64,000 nt of DNA. Source: Riptortus pedestris. Its lineage: Eukaryota > Arthropoda > Insecta > Hemiptera > Alydidae. The DNA lies in assembly GCA_019009955.1 (NCBI GenBank), contig CM032232.1, positions 138,012,001 to 138,076,000 on the forward strand. The letters are read 5' to 3'. The notes under the pieces are model-generated. The model was not told the origin of the DNA. It did no database searches and saw only the letters and a list, made by a program, of their open reading frames with translations. Of this stretch, positions 31,358 to 43,894 are shown in pieces. Numbering within the stretch: the stretch's first letter is position 1; the number at the start of each line of letters is the position of its first letter. Position numbers and translations under genes: made by a program.

Positions 31358-31645
31358 TTTAGCAGATTATCCTTAAAATAAAGATGATAGTTAGACTTTA
31401 CACATTTAGAGACCGGTAAATGTTCAATGATACAATATTTGGTATTTAGGATTCAAATAGAGTGCTTCATAATATATTACCGAATTGTTAATATGGCATG
31501 AGTTGGAGTGGGGGTTTAAGTGAAGACCGAAAACTAAAAAAATGCAAATATCACGGTTAATATTAAAGATTGTGAAAAAACGTACATCAGAACATTTATA
31601 GACCATTACATTTGCAATAATAAAGGAGATATTAAGAATTTTCTA
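31358..31645. mobile_element. HINE-like mosaic of two opposed fragments
   Basis: A minus-strand 3' end (TTTTAGCAGATTATCC) of about 35 bp is joined to a plus-strand long-form module and block (GGAGTGGGGGTTTAAG, AATGCAAATATCACGG). Confidence 0.6.
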
Positions 31646-31880
31646 AATGGGCTATCATTAGTCAGTTTATGCAGGTTACACGCTACGGAGGGATGGCTAT
31701 CTAACAACTCCTTAATTGCTGGATGGTCTGACCCAGAAGGCAACTGCATGTCCTTGTTACCCTCTTATCTCTGTTACCCTCGGTCCCAAAAAATCAGGTT
31801 TACCTGTTCACGAGATCTATTACCAGGTGTATAAGAACTACATACATAGGATAGACGATTTCGTTTTCATACTATGCCAA
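31646..31880. other. Unique stretch sharing a repeat with 7880-7935
   Basis: CTATCATTAGTCAGTTTATGC and GGGATGGCTATCTAAC are the inverse of sequence near the hairpin at 7908. A second part (TTGCTGGATGGTCTGAC) resembles 59750-59775. Confidence 0.4.
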
Positions 31881-31990
31881 TTTTAGCAGATTTCCCTTAG
31901 GGGAAATCAGCTATTGAGGTCGTACTCACATGACGCGAGTTTCGAAAATTTTCTTCAAATGTCCATCGATCCTACCCAGGAGATGACAAA

Positions 31991-32728
31991 GAAATTGTTA
32001 TTATTATTATTCATACAATAATCGCATTTCGCAACAGGGGCGATTTAGCGACGAATCAGTTATTTAATATACAGCATAATAATTAACATATTTAACATAT
32101 AACATATTTAACATATAACATATTTAACCTATAACATATAATTAGTATATCTTCGTAAGTATGCTCATTTCTGCAAATATTTTCAGTATTGCCCTACATT
32201 ATAATTTTTTGAAAATGTTGTTTTGTTTCAAGTATTGTAATACGCGTTCTATATACGGGCTACAGTCATGTAGTAATTCAGTCAAAGTGTATGGTAGGTC
32301 TATGTGAGTCCTTAGATAGCAGTCAGTAAGTATATGTTTTATAGTAAGTCTACAGTTACAGTGTTGGCAGTAGGGTTCGTCTTCTCCAGTAAGTAGGTAA
32401 GTGTGAGTTAGTCGTGAATGGCCAATTCTCAACCTCGTTAAAACTACTTCTTCTCTTCTAATTAGCCTTTTTGAGGAAGGCCATTCACCAAGTGTATGTT
32501 TCAGTTCTCGAAATTTGTTATCAGTTGTGGTAAACCAAGATTTCTGCCATGAATTGAGTATCATATGTTTTGCTTGGGCTTGAATATCTTGGTGTGTACA
32601 GTATGTGTTGTCGTGAGTTCTTTTTTGAGTAGCTGACTTGGCAAGTTCGTCTACTTGTGTGCTTTGTTTAATGTTTGTATGTCCGGGTAACCAGTACATA
32701 GTTATTCTTTTGTTTAATGTCTGACAAA
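31991..32728 (-). mobile_element. 5'-truncated I-like LINE with 7-bp TSD
   Basis: TGACAAA is at 31984-31990 and again at 32722-32728. The 3' tail on the minus strand is (AAT)n, seen here as ATTATTATTATT at about 31999. The 3' UTR holds AACATATTTAACATAT repeats (32090-32140). Confidence 0.8.
32199..32715 (-). pseudogene. I-like LINE ORF2, RNase H end and zinc-finger tail
   Basis: The piece is open for 166 codons. It starts inside the RNase H domain at MYWLPGHTNI followed by QVDELAKSA, where the family usually has GNExAD, so the active-site region is altered. It continues with RREEVVLTRLRIGHSRLTHT, then CQHCNCRLTIKHILTDC, a Cys/His tail typical of I and related LINE clades. The RT and the first RNase H Asp are lost by 5' truncation. 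It has not been interrupted by stops, which suggests a fairly recent insertion. Confidence 0.7.
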
Positions 32729-32782
32729 AAAATGAGGTCCGTTGACAACAAAATGAGGTCCGTTCAAAATTATATATATATA

Positions 32783-32823
<41 letters not shown>

Positions 32824-33286
32824 CTGTTAACGCTCTAGCGGTCGCAATTTTTGTTTGATCGTTACCAAACTCGATATTTAAACGTTTTATGTAAAAAAAA
32901 AAGAGATCAAGTTCGTTAATGGCTGAAATCGGACCAGTGGGAGGGGGGTTTAGAGGGGAGGATTTTCGAAAATTTGAAATATCTCCGTTACTATACGTCG
33001 GATCGAAAAATTATATAGAATCAATCTTATTGCAAATTAAATTCACTATAAATAGTGTTATATACATGCATTCTGTATCATGAATATTAACCAAGATATT
33101 TGCATTTTTATGTTATCAGCTTCTGAGATGAGATCGGCTAACTTCGGGTCTAGTCGTGAGTTTCCGTCAAGAGCTAGTTCGGGCCGTTCCCGTAACTGTT
33201 CGGCTCTCTATTCTGAAATGTCTCTATTGTAAAACTGCAAATGGGAAATCTGCTTAGTTTCGCAGCCCCTGCGTGACGGACTTTTT

Positions 33287-33545
33287 AAAAAAATAAAAAC
33301 AAACCGGAAAGGAGTTTATGACTTTACGGCGAAATGAATTTTCCAGGCCAAGGTTTTCTGAATATTTGAATAATTCCAAAGTAACGTGGGCATATGATAA
33401 TTGATTTTTTTATTAATTTGTTTCCATTAATGAACTATTTTTCGTTGCTTTGAATACAGTTGTTTTATTTTATGAGACGGGCTGGCTGATCGTTGGCCAG
33501 TGTTCTCATTAAAACCGAAAAGGGGAGTACGTTATATCATAAAAC
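33287..33545. other. Short unique spacer
   Basis: Nothing recognised between two HINE copies whose 5' ends face each other. Confidence 0.4.
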
Positions 33546-33976
33546 AAAGTCCGTCACGCAGGGGCTGCGTAAACTAAGCAGATTTCCCACGTGAAGTTAT
33601 ACAATAGAGAAATCTTCATACGAGAGCCGAACAGTTACGGCAAATGGCCGAACTAGCTTTTGGCGGGAAACTCAGTCTTCCGTTGCCGGCCCAAATTTAA
33701 TAAAAATGAAAATATCTCGGTTTCAATTCAAGATAGAGAATAAATGTATAGAACAATATTTATTGTAAATTTAATTTACAATAAGATTGATTAATTACAA
33801 TTTTTCGATCCGATGGATAACAACGGAGATATGTCGAAAATCCCCCCTCTAAACCGCCCCTCCCACTGGTCAGATTTCAGCCATTAACGAACTTGATCTG
33901 TCTTTTTGCATAAAACGACTAAATATCAAGTTTGGTAACGATCAAACCAAAATTGCGACCGCTAGAGCGTTAACAG

Positions 33977-34016
<40 letters not shown>

Positions 34017-34136
34017 GAACGGACCTCATTTTCGTCATCTCCTGGGTAGGATCGATGGACATTTGAAGAAAATTTTCGAAAATCGCGTCATGAGTACGAC
34101 CTCAATAGCTGATTTCCCTTCAGGGAAATCTGCTAA
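33546..34136 (+). mobile_element. HINE-like element, full length, 591 bp
   Basis: Complete short form with the 5' hairpin, AAGCAGATTTCCC, TA tract 33979-34011 and the 3' hairpin (TTTCCCTTCAGGGAAA) ending CTGCTAA. Confidence 0.92.
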
Positions 34137-34159
34137 TAGTGAAGAACGGGTTAAAGAAT

Positions 34160-34587
<428 letters not shown>

Positions 34588-34589
34588 GT

Positions 34590-35130
34590 GGAATTGGTGT
34601 GGAGTGGTGAGTTGGGGGGGGGGGCATGACTTTACTTTGAAGTTGGCTTTCAAACCCTTCACTTCACCAACTTCACAGGCTTTAAACAGATAATCTCTTC
34701 TTTCATTAGAGTCCTTTACTTCAACAAACTCTCCCAACTACTAGTGTTACTATTTGACCTCATACGCTGATGATGTTAACACACGCGTTTGCGCTGCAGA
34801 CATTACAGTCTCTCTCTCACACACAGACCAATGGAACGTATGACCATCAAGGTTTAATGAAGTACCAGCCCTCTGACCCAATGTATTTACTTAATGTAAC
34901 ACCAGACATTGTCACTGTAGCTCAAAATAAAGTCCCCTTTGACATCGGGAGAATAGCCAAATGTATAAAAAACGAGATTTTAAATGTTGATTGGAAATTG
35001 AAAAGCCTTGTAATCTTGTTATTAATAAAACCCCAAAATCTTGCTGATGTTAGGAAAACTCTACTTTCGTTATTCACAGCTAGTTTACACCATTTTCCTC
35101 CTCCAGAATGTTATGGTCTATAATGTAAAA
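34590..35130. other. Unique sequence with an unrecognised open frame
   Basis: A 117-codon plus-strand frame at 34770-35123 contains YLLNVTPDIVTVAQNKVPFD. No known domain, splice site or neighbour supports a gene. Confidence 0.3.
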
Positions 35131-35133
35131 TGA

Positions 35134-35719
35134 GGTCCGTCACGCAGGGGCTGCGAAAACTAAGCAGATTTCCCACATGATGGTTTACCATAGAGAAATT
35201 CCACGAGAGCCGAGCAGTTAAGGAAACGGCCGAACTAGCTTTTGGCGGTAAAGTCACTCGTCCGTTAGCCGCCCAGATTTAATAAAAATGCAAATATCTC
35301 AGTTAATATTCAAGATAGAGAAAAAATGTATATAACAATATTTATAGTAAATTTAATTTGCAATAAGATTAATTCTGTACAATTTTTCAGACGTATAGTA
35401 ACGGAGATATTTCGAATCTTCGAAAATCCTCCCCTCTAAACCACCCCCCCCACTAGTCTGATGTCAGCCGTTAACGAACTTGGTCTTTCTTTTTACATAA
35501 AACGACTAAATCTTAAGTTTGGTAACGATTAAACAATAATTGCGACCGCTAGAGCGGTAACAGACATATATATATATATATATATATATATACAGTTTTG
35601 AACGGACCTCATTTTCGTGATCTCCTGGCTACGATTGATGGACATTTGAAGAAAAATTTCGAAAATCTCGTCATGAGTACAACCTCAATAGCTGATTTCC
35701 CTTAAGGGAAATCTACTAA
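35134..35719 (+). mobile_element. HINE-like element with a chimeric 5' end
   Basis: Full short form from GTCCGTCACGCAGGGG to the 3' hairpin and CTACTAA. The bases before the 5' end, AAAATGAGGTCCGT, are the internal HINE motif rather than the usual AAAA, as if synthesis switched at the shared GGTCCGT. Confidence 0.85.
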
Positions 35720-36330
35720 TATAGGATTTTAAAATTAAGTAGAATTTTTAAACAACTGTAAACAATTTGGGTCACTTGAAGAAATCGACCAAAAAAGCCT
35801 TGAGAGGTTGTACATAATATTACATAATAATTAGTTATAACATAATAAAATTAAATAACAATAACATTGTAACTTTAATAAAGCTTTAACATAATATAAC
35901 AATAACTGTGATAACATATAGCAATAACAAATGTAACATAGTGAAATAACAATATTATATCAATTTTATTACTACATAAAAATAGCTTTAATAAAAATTA
36001 ATATAACAATAATTATAATAACACATGTCAATAGTTATAACATAGTTCAACAAACAAAAGACAATATACTGTAGTAATACAAAACATAAGGCAATGACCA
36101 AGCTGAATATAACTGGCTTGGGTAGGTTATACTCAGTACTCCTAATGTAAACAAAGGAACTACAGTGATGTACAATAGTTTTTAAGTATCTTTAGTTTTG
36201 GTAAGTAGAATTAACACAAACACTATCTATTACACTCTAATAACAATGTGCAATAGAGAGGTTTATGTATATATGATAAACCGATGACAGAAATCGGACC
36301 AGTGGATAAAGAGAGAATTTTGATAATGAA
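35720..36330. other. A-rich low-complexity sequence
   Basis: Many loosely repeated ATAACAATAAC words between 35820 and 36060. No gene. Confidence 0.5.
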
Positions 36331-36332
36331 AA

Positions 36333-36812
36333 ACGTCCGTCACGCAGGGGCTGCGTTAACTAAGAGGTTTTCCAACATGCGACACCTATTTACATTTATC
36401 TAAAAAAGTAAATGTTCATTGGGAACAATATTTGTAAATTAGGCTTCAAATAATGTGCTTCATCATTTAGCAGCTTATTGTTAATATGACATGAGTATGT
36501 TTTACTGAAGGCAAAAATTAAAAAATTGCAAATATCTCGGTTCATATTAAACATAGTGAAAAAATGTACATAACAACATTTATAGAACATTACATTTACA
36601 ATATTTGGTTCTATACAATATTTCGATCCGAAGCATAGTAACGAAGATATTAAGAAATTTCAAAATTCCTCGTATCCAACCCCCCCCCCTCTCACTCGTC
36701 GGATTTCATCAGTAATTAACGAACTCATTCTTTCTTTTTACATATATCGAGTTTAGTAACAATATGGCAAAAATTGTGACCGCTGGAGCGGTAACATAAT
36801 AATACACACACA
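36333..36812 (+). mobile_element. HINE-like element, 3' part missing
   Basis: The 5' end CGTCCGTCACGCAGGGG, a long-form module, the C run and GACCGCTGGAGCGGTAAC. It ends at a short CA tract where an opposed copy begins. Confidence 0.75.
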
Positions 36813-37279
36813 CACCGTTATTATTCGTCAGATTGAAAAATATTATGGATTCTTCCAGATTCAAATGTCTATAAATGTTGTTTCCTACATTCTGTCTCTT
36901 AAATGTTATCCTCGATATTTGCATTGTTTAGTTAACAGCCTTTAATAAACTCTCACTCCTACTCATGTCATATTAAGAATAAGCTATTATATGAGTCGTT
37001 CATTTGACACTCTAAGTCCATTTTTGCAAAAATGCTAATTTTGTATTTTTTAGTAACTTCATTCATGAGGGTCCATGCAGACAATAAAAGTCAGCAGAAA
37101 ATTAAATCATTAAGGCTTTTAAAATTGCATTGAAAAATTCACTCAGAAGAATATGAAATATTTTTCAGTTGACAGAGTGACTAAGTCCATTGGTATTATT
37201 ATTATTGACTGTTGAAGTAAACAAAGGTACTTCCTTCTTAAATCCCTTTCTTTGATCAGTGGGCAAAGGCTCTGAGAAA

Positions 37280-38203
37280 ATGGCATCTGATATTAAACTT
37301 GTTGAATACAGCGATTCAAGTTGTTCTAGTGATTCCAGTGAAAATTCTTCTTTTCTTAAAATGAAAAACTATTTTCGAGGATTGAAAATTACTAGTTCTG
37401 ACGAAGAAGGTAGGCATCGGATTATTATTATTATAGGAATACTAAAATTTTTGTAAGGTATTATTATTAAGTATATTGTATTCTATTCAAGGTTCTTTAA
37501 GCACTTTGAGAGGGAGACGGAGAACAAGAAATTCTGCAAACTGGTTTAGGAATAAACAAAGTGCACTTAGGAATGAGGGTAAATCCTACACTAATAGGAG
37601 TGGAAAGGTAATTTCTAATATACTTGTATTTCAAGATAAGTGCTGTGAATGCAAAAAACGTTTCAATAATAAATTTAATAGTGGAGAGAAACAACACATT
37701 TTCGGTATTTTCATGAATCTGAAAAACCAAATGGAAAAGAAACTGTCTATTAGAGATATAATTACGAAAGGAGCTCCAAAACGGCAAAGACCTAGAAATC
37801 AATCCAAAGAATCAAGAAAACATGTGTTTCATTACTTTTTGCCTTTAGGAGACGAAAGGATACAAGTTTGTAAGCAATTTTTTAAAGATACATTCAATAT
37901 TAATGATGGACTGATATACTCTTGTGCTTCTAAAACGTGCATCAATCAGTTACAAGATAAACGAAAAAAAATTGGCAATTAACAAAGTAGATGCATCTAG
38001 CGTTATAAAACACATAAAATCTTTTCCCGCATTTTCAAGTCACTATACTCGAGAACACAACCCTCACCGAAAATACTTAAATCCTTTACTTACAATTAAT
38101 AAAATGTACCAGATGTATTTAGAAAATTGTACTCAAAATAATATCACTCCAGTAAAAAAGAAAATGTACTATCACATTTTCAGTACAAAATTTAAAAAAT
38201 ATT
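37280..38203 (+). pseudogene. Transposon-encoded protein, two exons, one frameshift
   Basis: Exon 1 (37280-37409) starts MASDIKLVEYSDSSCSSDSS, a Ser/Asp-rich N-terminus. The intron 37410-37491 has GT-AG ends, and the split glycine codon is restored. Exon 2 carries RGRRRTRNSANWFRNKQ, then CCECKKRF with further Cys and His residues, and LPLGDERIQVCKQFF. A 1-nt surplus in the A8 run near 37965 shifts the frame to a stop at 37982. The other frame continues with HIKSFPAFSSHYTREHNPHR and TINKMYQMYLENC, ending at 38203. The SFPxxxSHY...INKMYxxYxxxC pattern is one I recall from large unnamed insect and cnidarian transposon-like families. The usual C-terminal region is missing, so the coded protein is probably shortened. 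Confidence 0.65.
37410..37491 (+). other. 82-bp intron in the transposon gene
   Basis: GTAGGC at the donor and TTCTATTCAAG at the acceptor. Both flanking frames join in phase with a glycine codon. Confidence 0.65.
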
Positions 38204-38774
38204 AAAATATTAAATTCTTGATTGAAAAGGTGATTTTTCATTTGTAGCCTATACATTTTTTTGTAACCTGATTACTATTGAAATATATTTACTGTGTAAA
38301 ATTGTCTTTGATATGACCCCTCTCCTGTGTTTATAATTAATTTTCTAAAAATTAATTGAAACACTGTACTATTTGGAGAGTGTTTACACAAATTGTTCAG
38401 TTGACACTCTGACTAAGTCCCATTTTTAAATACAAAAAAAATACCACATCCTTTTGGTTGTAACCATAAACATAAAAACTATGAATTTTAATTACAAAAA
38501 TGTTCCCTTTCCGTGTAATAAAGATTAAAATTCTTAAGGGGGATATGGGAATTTTTTATAGAAAAAATTAATAAAAACAGCTCTCCTGAAAAGTTAGGAA
38601 AATGGACTTAGTCAGAGTGTCAACTGAACGACTCATATCATGAACCACTTTATTCGAAACTTAAATATCAAATATTGTTTTCATTGAACTCTTACTGTGC
38701 GAGATTCATGCAATGATGATTCGGGATTGTTTGTCTGATCTATATGATACTCCATGTTGGTCAGCAATTTCATT

Positions 38775-39035
38775 TGAGACTAATGATCATATTCGTTAAT
38801 GACTGAAATCAGACCTGGACTAGGGTTTAGTGGGAGGGGGGGGGTTGTCGGAATTTCAAAATATCTCCTTTATTTCTCGTTGGATGGGGAAAAAATGTAG
38901 TAAATATTGATATTCTGGAGAAAATATTGATGTCTACTATTGATACTGTATACATTTATTCGTAACTCATATATTAGAGAGTTATTCCTATTTTCTTGTT
39001 TTTGCCCTTCAGTAGTAAACTACCACTTCTGATCA
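38775..39035 (-). mobile_element. Old HINE-like central fragment
   Basis: CATATTCGTTAATGACTGAAATC, a G run and the AATATCTCC block in minus order. Both ends are lost. Confidence 0.6.
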
Positions 39036-39040
39036 TCCAA

Positions 39041-39165
39041 ATTTAGCAGATTTCTCTTAAAGGAAATCAGCTCTTGAGGTCGTACTCATGACGCGATTTT
39101 CGAAAATTTTCTTCAAATGTCCATCGATCCTACCCAGGAGATGACGAAAATGAGGTCCGTTCAAA

Positions 39166-39229
<64 letters not shown>

Positions 39230-39669
39230 CTGTTAACGCTCTAGCGGTCGCAATTTTTGTTTGATCGTTACCAAACTCGATATTTAAACGTTTTATGCAA
39301 AAAGACAGATCAAGTTCGTTAATGGCTGAAATCGGACCAGTGAGAGGGGGTGTTTAGAGGGGGGAATTTTCGAAAATTCGAAATATCTCCGTTACTAAAC
39401 GTCGGATCAAAAATTTGTATAGAACCAACCTTATTTTAAACTAAATTTACTATAAATATTGTTCTATACATTTATTCTCTATCTTGAGTATTAACCGAGA
39501 TATTTTCATTTTTATTAAATTTGGGCCGATAATGAATGACAGTTTCCCGCCAAAACCTAGTTCGGCCTTTTGCCGTAACAGTTAGGCTTTCCTATGGAGA
39601 TTTCTCTATTGTATAACTTCACGTGGGAAATCTGCTTAGTTTACGCAGCCTCTGCGTGACGGACTTTTT
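39041..39669 (-). mobile_element. HINE-like element, full length, 629 bp
   Basis: Both termini are intact (TTTAGCAGATTTCTC and GCGTGACGGACTTTTT). The TA tract is 39166-39224. Short-form module. Confidence 0.92.
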
Positions 39670-39907
39670 CACTTAGAAATAGAGAATGTATTGTAAGATG
39701 AGATCTACACTAATACATACAAGCAGGTAAAAAATCTGCTCATATCATCTGTAGGGTTGATTGAAACGGTTAAATGTCAAGTATGGTTTATAAAATATAT
39801 ACTTTTTCGAGGCATGAACATAAAATCATAATTGATGACGCAATCCCACAACGGACTTAATTATCTCGCATAATAAAAGTCTTATGAAAACAATATTTGG
39901 TATTGAA

Positions 39908-39908
<1 letters not shown>
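39670..39908. other. Short unique spacer
   Basis: Contains GCAGGTAAAAAATCTGCTCA, which recurs at about 44495 in the same context, so part of it is an unnamed repeat. Confidence 0.4.

Positions 39909-39973
<65 letters not shown>
39909..39973. repeat. (TA)n microsatellite
   Basis: About 32 TA units directly at the family B 3' end. Confidence 0.95.
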
Positions 39974-39976
<3 letters not shown>

Positions 39977-42916
39977 GTAACCTCTGTCTGTACATAGATT
40001 TTTTTTCACGAAATTTCACGATAACTTTTCGTTTCACATGTCGTAGACACCATAACTGCATTTTGTTTCTTTCGTGTCTGTTTGTTTGTTTGTTACATTT
40101 TCACGCATAAACAGCTGAACCGAATTTTATGAGACTTGGTATGATGTATATTACTACTACCCCAACTTAGACTTTAGCCTATATTAATTTTCTCTGAGAC
40201 GAACAGGAGTGGGGGTTGGGGGTTATAAAAGAGGCCCGAAATTAAAATTAGCGATATTTCATTTCCTATTGGTTTTTTGCCAAATATGCACATAACAAAA
40301 GTTGTTTATTTTGTAATTTAGAGTGACATTTGTGTTATACACTTTCGTCGTATATCGAAGTATAGATGCGTTATTCGCTAAAAATTATAGCGGGAGTCAA
40401 CAATATTATTTTGCACAAAAGACTCAACCGAACTAAATACAACTCGATATGTGTATTAGCACTGACGCCTTAATTATCATAAGCCATACCAACATTTCTT
40501 GGGAGGGCAGGAGTGGGGGTTGTAAGGAAGACCTGAAATTAAAAATAGCAGTATTTCGTTTTCTATTAGTTTTTCTGCAAATATGCACATGACAAAAGTT
40601 GTTTATTTTGTTATTTAAAGTAACTTTTGTGATATTTACTTTTGTCTTATAACAAAGTACAAATGAGATATGCACTAAAACTTTAGCGGGAGCCAACAAT
40701 TTTATTGGACACTAACAATTGAACCGAACTTAACAAAACTCGGTATATCAATTAGCATTAATTCTTCCATGATTATAAGCTATATTAAAAATTTTATGTT
40801 CAAACAGGACTAGTCGTTATAAGGGAGGCCTAAAATAAAAATTCGCGATATTTCGTTGCCTATTTGTTTTTCGACAAACGTGCACATAACAAAAGTTATT
40901 TAGAGTAACTTTTGTTTTATACATTTTTTTCGGAGAACAATGTATGAAGCAAGTAATTTGCGTAGAAATATTAATATGCTCATCAATTCTTTCCTATTTG
41001 AACTATCAGGTACCTCACCTGGAAAAATTAATTCAAATTCAATCGAGCCCACAAGCTTATGGAAAACCATTCCAAAATAAAACGTATTGTTATTTTTATT
41101 TATGGTTATCACATCAAATTTGATTCGCCCTTTAAAAAGTCAAAAATCAAATCTCAAATAGAAGTAATTATAATCAGAAACAGTTGTCAATGCTACATCA
41201 AGCTTGCTCAAAGAATGTAAAAAAATAAAAATTAAATTGGAAATGAGCATAGTTGGTGAACGATTAATATTGGATGATTGAAAATGGTAATTTTACTAAT
41301 GATTGTGGTAATATCGTCCTTGAGCTGTTGTGTATATTTATAAAAACATGTCCATTCACATACACACATATAAGTGTCAATGAATGAATACAATTTGAGA
41401 TGTAGTTGTACACCACATATTTAGTTTGTAAGTTCAATTTTATTGTACATTTGAATATTGTTTAGGTATGAGAATATGTTCAATTCTTCTTCAATAGTAC
41501 TGTTAAGTCATAGGGGAAGACCTGATGTCGTTTTCGGCATTCTGTCAGCATATGTCTTATCGTCAAGTGAATGTTACATGTTGAGCAAGTAAGGCCTATC
41601 TGTCTTTGTCATGAAGAATGAGTGTATTAATGTGGAAAACTAAATACGTTAAGTTAAACACAACCATTCACTAGTTGAAAATACATGTTTCTATATAAAT
41701 ACATATATAGTTCTGAGCCTTAACTTATTTTTGAATGGCTTGTATATGTGGTATGTATATTACTACTAACCCAACATAGACTTTAGGCTATATTAATATT
41801 CTCTGAGACGAAAGGGAGTGGGGGTTATGAGGGAGGCCTGAAATAAAAATTCGCGATATTTCATTGTCTATTTGTTTTTCGACAAACGTGCACATAACAA
41901 AAGTTGTTCAATTTGTTATTTAGAGTAACTTATGTTATATACATTTTTTTTGTATACCGAATTATAAACGAGATATACGCTAAAACATATAGCGGAAGTG
42001 AAGAATTTTATTTGGCACAAAAGAGTCAGCCGAACTAAATAAAACTCGGTATGTGTATTGCCACTAACGCCTTCATTATTATAAGCCATGCCAACATTTC
42101 TAGGGACGGGCAGGAGTGGGGGTTACAAGGGAGGCCTGCATTTAAAAGTAGCGGTATTTCTTTTTCTATTCGTTTTTCTGCAAATATGAACATGACAAAA
42201 GTAGTTCATTTTTTTATTTGGACTAACTTTTGTAATATTCACTTTTGTCTTATAACAAAGTATAAACGAGATATACGCTAAAACTTAAGCGAGAGCCAGC
42301 AGTTTTATTGGGCACTAACGATTGAACCGAACTTAACAAAACTCGGATTGTCAATTACCATTAATTCTTCCATGATTATAAGCTATATTAAAATTTTTAG
42401 ATTCGAACGGGAGTGGGGGTTATAAGGGAGGCCTGAAATAAAAATTCGCGATATTTCATTGTCTATTTGTTTTTCGACAAACGTGCACATAACAAAAGTG
42501 GTTTACTTTGTTATTTAGAGTAACTTTGTTATATACATTTTTTCGGGAACAATGTATGAAGCAAGTAATTAGCGTAGAAATATTGATATATTCAACAATT
42601 CTTTCCAATATGAACTACCAGGTACCTCACCAGGAAAAATTAATTCAAATCTATGTTAATATTTTGTCCTTAATAGCTGAAATCTATGCATAATGCACAG
42701 GAGACGGGAAATATGACAATTTGGAGGACAGTGAAGACTTACATAAAAAATTAATTTTATTATTAAGAAATCCACAGCAACGACGGGTATAAACCCTAAA
42801 CACTGGAACGGGTAAATGTCAAAATATTGTACAAATTAAAGCCTGGCCAAAAAAATACCATCACCATTCAGCCTCAAATGAATTCCCGGGCGAAGACGGG
42901 TATCTGAGCTAGTCTT
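39974..42916 (-). mobile_element. Family B element, longest copy (2.9 kb)
   Basis: It runs from the 3' end (ATTGTAACCTCTGTCTG) and the inverse of the (CAAA)n tail near 40080 to CCCGGGCGAAGACGGGTATC and GAGCTAG at 42916. At least four tandem-type units, each with GGAGTGGGGGTT, fill it. A 120-bp stretch beginning near 40915 is repeated near 42535. A LINE piece sits inside. Confidence 0.7.
41130..41740 (-). pseudogene. I-like LINE tail fragment inside family B
   Basis: Minus-strand reading gives CSTCNIHLTIRHMLTECR at about 41540-41600, the Cys/His tail seen in the two other I-like pieces. The sequence after it (VFPYDLTVLLKK) fits the same C-terminus, followed by stops and a 3' UTR. Outer limits are approximate. 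All catalytic domains are missing. Confidence 0.55.
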
Positions 42917-42956
42917 TTAATACAGAGATTTATGATCTAACATCTTAATGTTAATA

Positions 42957-43745
42957 AGTTGTTGTTGTTGTATATGGTTTAAGGGCGAAAAACTACCAGG
43001 TTATCATCGCCCTTTAATATTTAGAATTCACATTTTGGTATCCTCATCCATATCGCCATTTTAACAATATAAACGAGGATACAAACAATTGCACTTTAAA
43101 TTTCTTTGTATAAACTCGTGTTTTTTACAAAATTAAACAATTTATGGAGTTCTTTCGGGTCTTCTCCAAGGACCACTTCTATACTATTGGAGATATTGTA
43201 TTTGTTTCTAATATCTGTATACTTATGGCATTCCATTAATATGTGATACATAGTCAGTTCTGTGTTACATTTCTCACAAATCGGGGGTTGATCTTTTGTC
43301 ATAAGATAGCCATGCGTAAGTCTTGTGTGCCCGATTCGGAGTCTTCCTAATACAACTTCATCTCTTCTGTTGTCTCTTGTCGAATATTTCCTTGGACGGA
43401 TGGTGTTTTTAATAGTTTTTAGTTTATTGTTCTGGGTTTCATTCCACATTTGTTGCCAGTTTTTATTAATTTCTTCTTTGAGTGGTTGGTAGAGTTCTGC
43501 AGATGTAATTGTTGTTGGGGTGATGGAGTCGAGTTGGTGGGCTTCTCTGGCTGCTAAATCTGCTTTTTCGTTTCCATCTATTCCCACGTGGCTTGGAATC
43601 CACATGAAGTAGACGGCCCTTTTTAGCTCTCGGAGCATTCGTATTTTTTTTACTATTGGGTTGTTTGTGAATACATCTTGATACTCAATAGGGCACTCAA
43701 CGAGTCAGTGCAAATCAGGAATTTTTCTTGAGTTGACTGGTTGCA
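42957..43745 (-). pseudogene. I-like LINE, RNase H domain and 3' end
   Basis: Reading from the right: EKFLICTDSLSALLS carries an RNase H Asp, then a frame change, then the open part (43096-43638) with YFMWIPSHVGIDGNEKADLA, the His/Asn/Asp RNase H motif. RRDEVVLGRLRIGHTRLTHG and CEKCNTELTMYHILMEC follow as the Cys/His tail. The 3' UTR contains the hairpin-forming AAGGGCGATGATAACC...GGTAG...CGCCCTT and ends in (CAA)n. RNase H would remove RNA from the cDNA hybrid. RT is lost by truncation. Confidence 0.75.
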
Positions 43746-43890
43746 AATGCAGACATGAGTAGGAGTGGGAGTTTACTGAAAGCTGAAAACTCAAACATCC
43801 ACATATGTCGGATAATATTCATATAAGAGAAAAGTTGTATAGGACAACATTTATAGAGTTGCTGATTTCCCTTGAGAGAAATCTGCTAAA
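43745..43890 (+). mobile_element. HINE-like fragment with intact 3' end
   Basis: A long-form module piece (GACATGAGTAGGAGTGG) is joined after a large deletion to GTTGCTGATTTCCCTTGAG and TCTGCTAAA. Confidence 0.7.
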
Positions 43891-43894
43891 TCCG

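Larger units (their letters stand above)
31881..33286 (-). mobile_element. HINE-like element split by an I-like LINE
   Basis: Intact 3' hairpin at 31881 and intact 5' end (GCGTGACGGACTTTT) at 33286. The LINE entered between the 3' block and the TA tract (32771-32818). Without it the element is about 670 bp. Confidence 0.9.
36993..38634. mobile_element. 1,642-bp DNA transposon with two-exon gene and 4-bp TSD
   Basis: The left end GAGTCGTTCATTTGACACTC and the inverted right end GAGTCGTTCAGTTGACACTC both continue to AAGTCCATTTT; the left lacks 4 bp. ATAT flanks both sides. Removing the element restores CTATTATATCATGAACC, found in sister HINEs. Extra copies of the end motif (TTCAGTTGACA...ACTAAGTCC) lie inside at about 37164 and 38396. 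Confidence 0.85.
36813..38760 (-). mobile_element. HINE-like element fragment hosting a DNA transposon
   Basis: The central block (CGTTATTATTCGTCAGATTG) and module reach AATAAGCTATTATAT. The transposon follows, then ATCATGAACCACTTTATTCG and ATATTGTTTTCATTG continue the same copy. Confidence 0.75.

Noticed and set aside
34770..35123. 117-codon plus-strand host gene
   Set aside because: No recognised motif or gene context. Length alone is not enough in 64 kb of AT-rich DNA.
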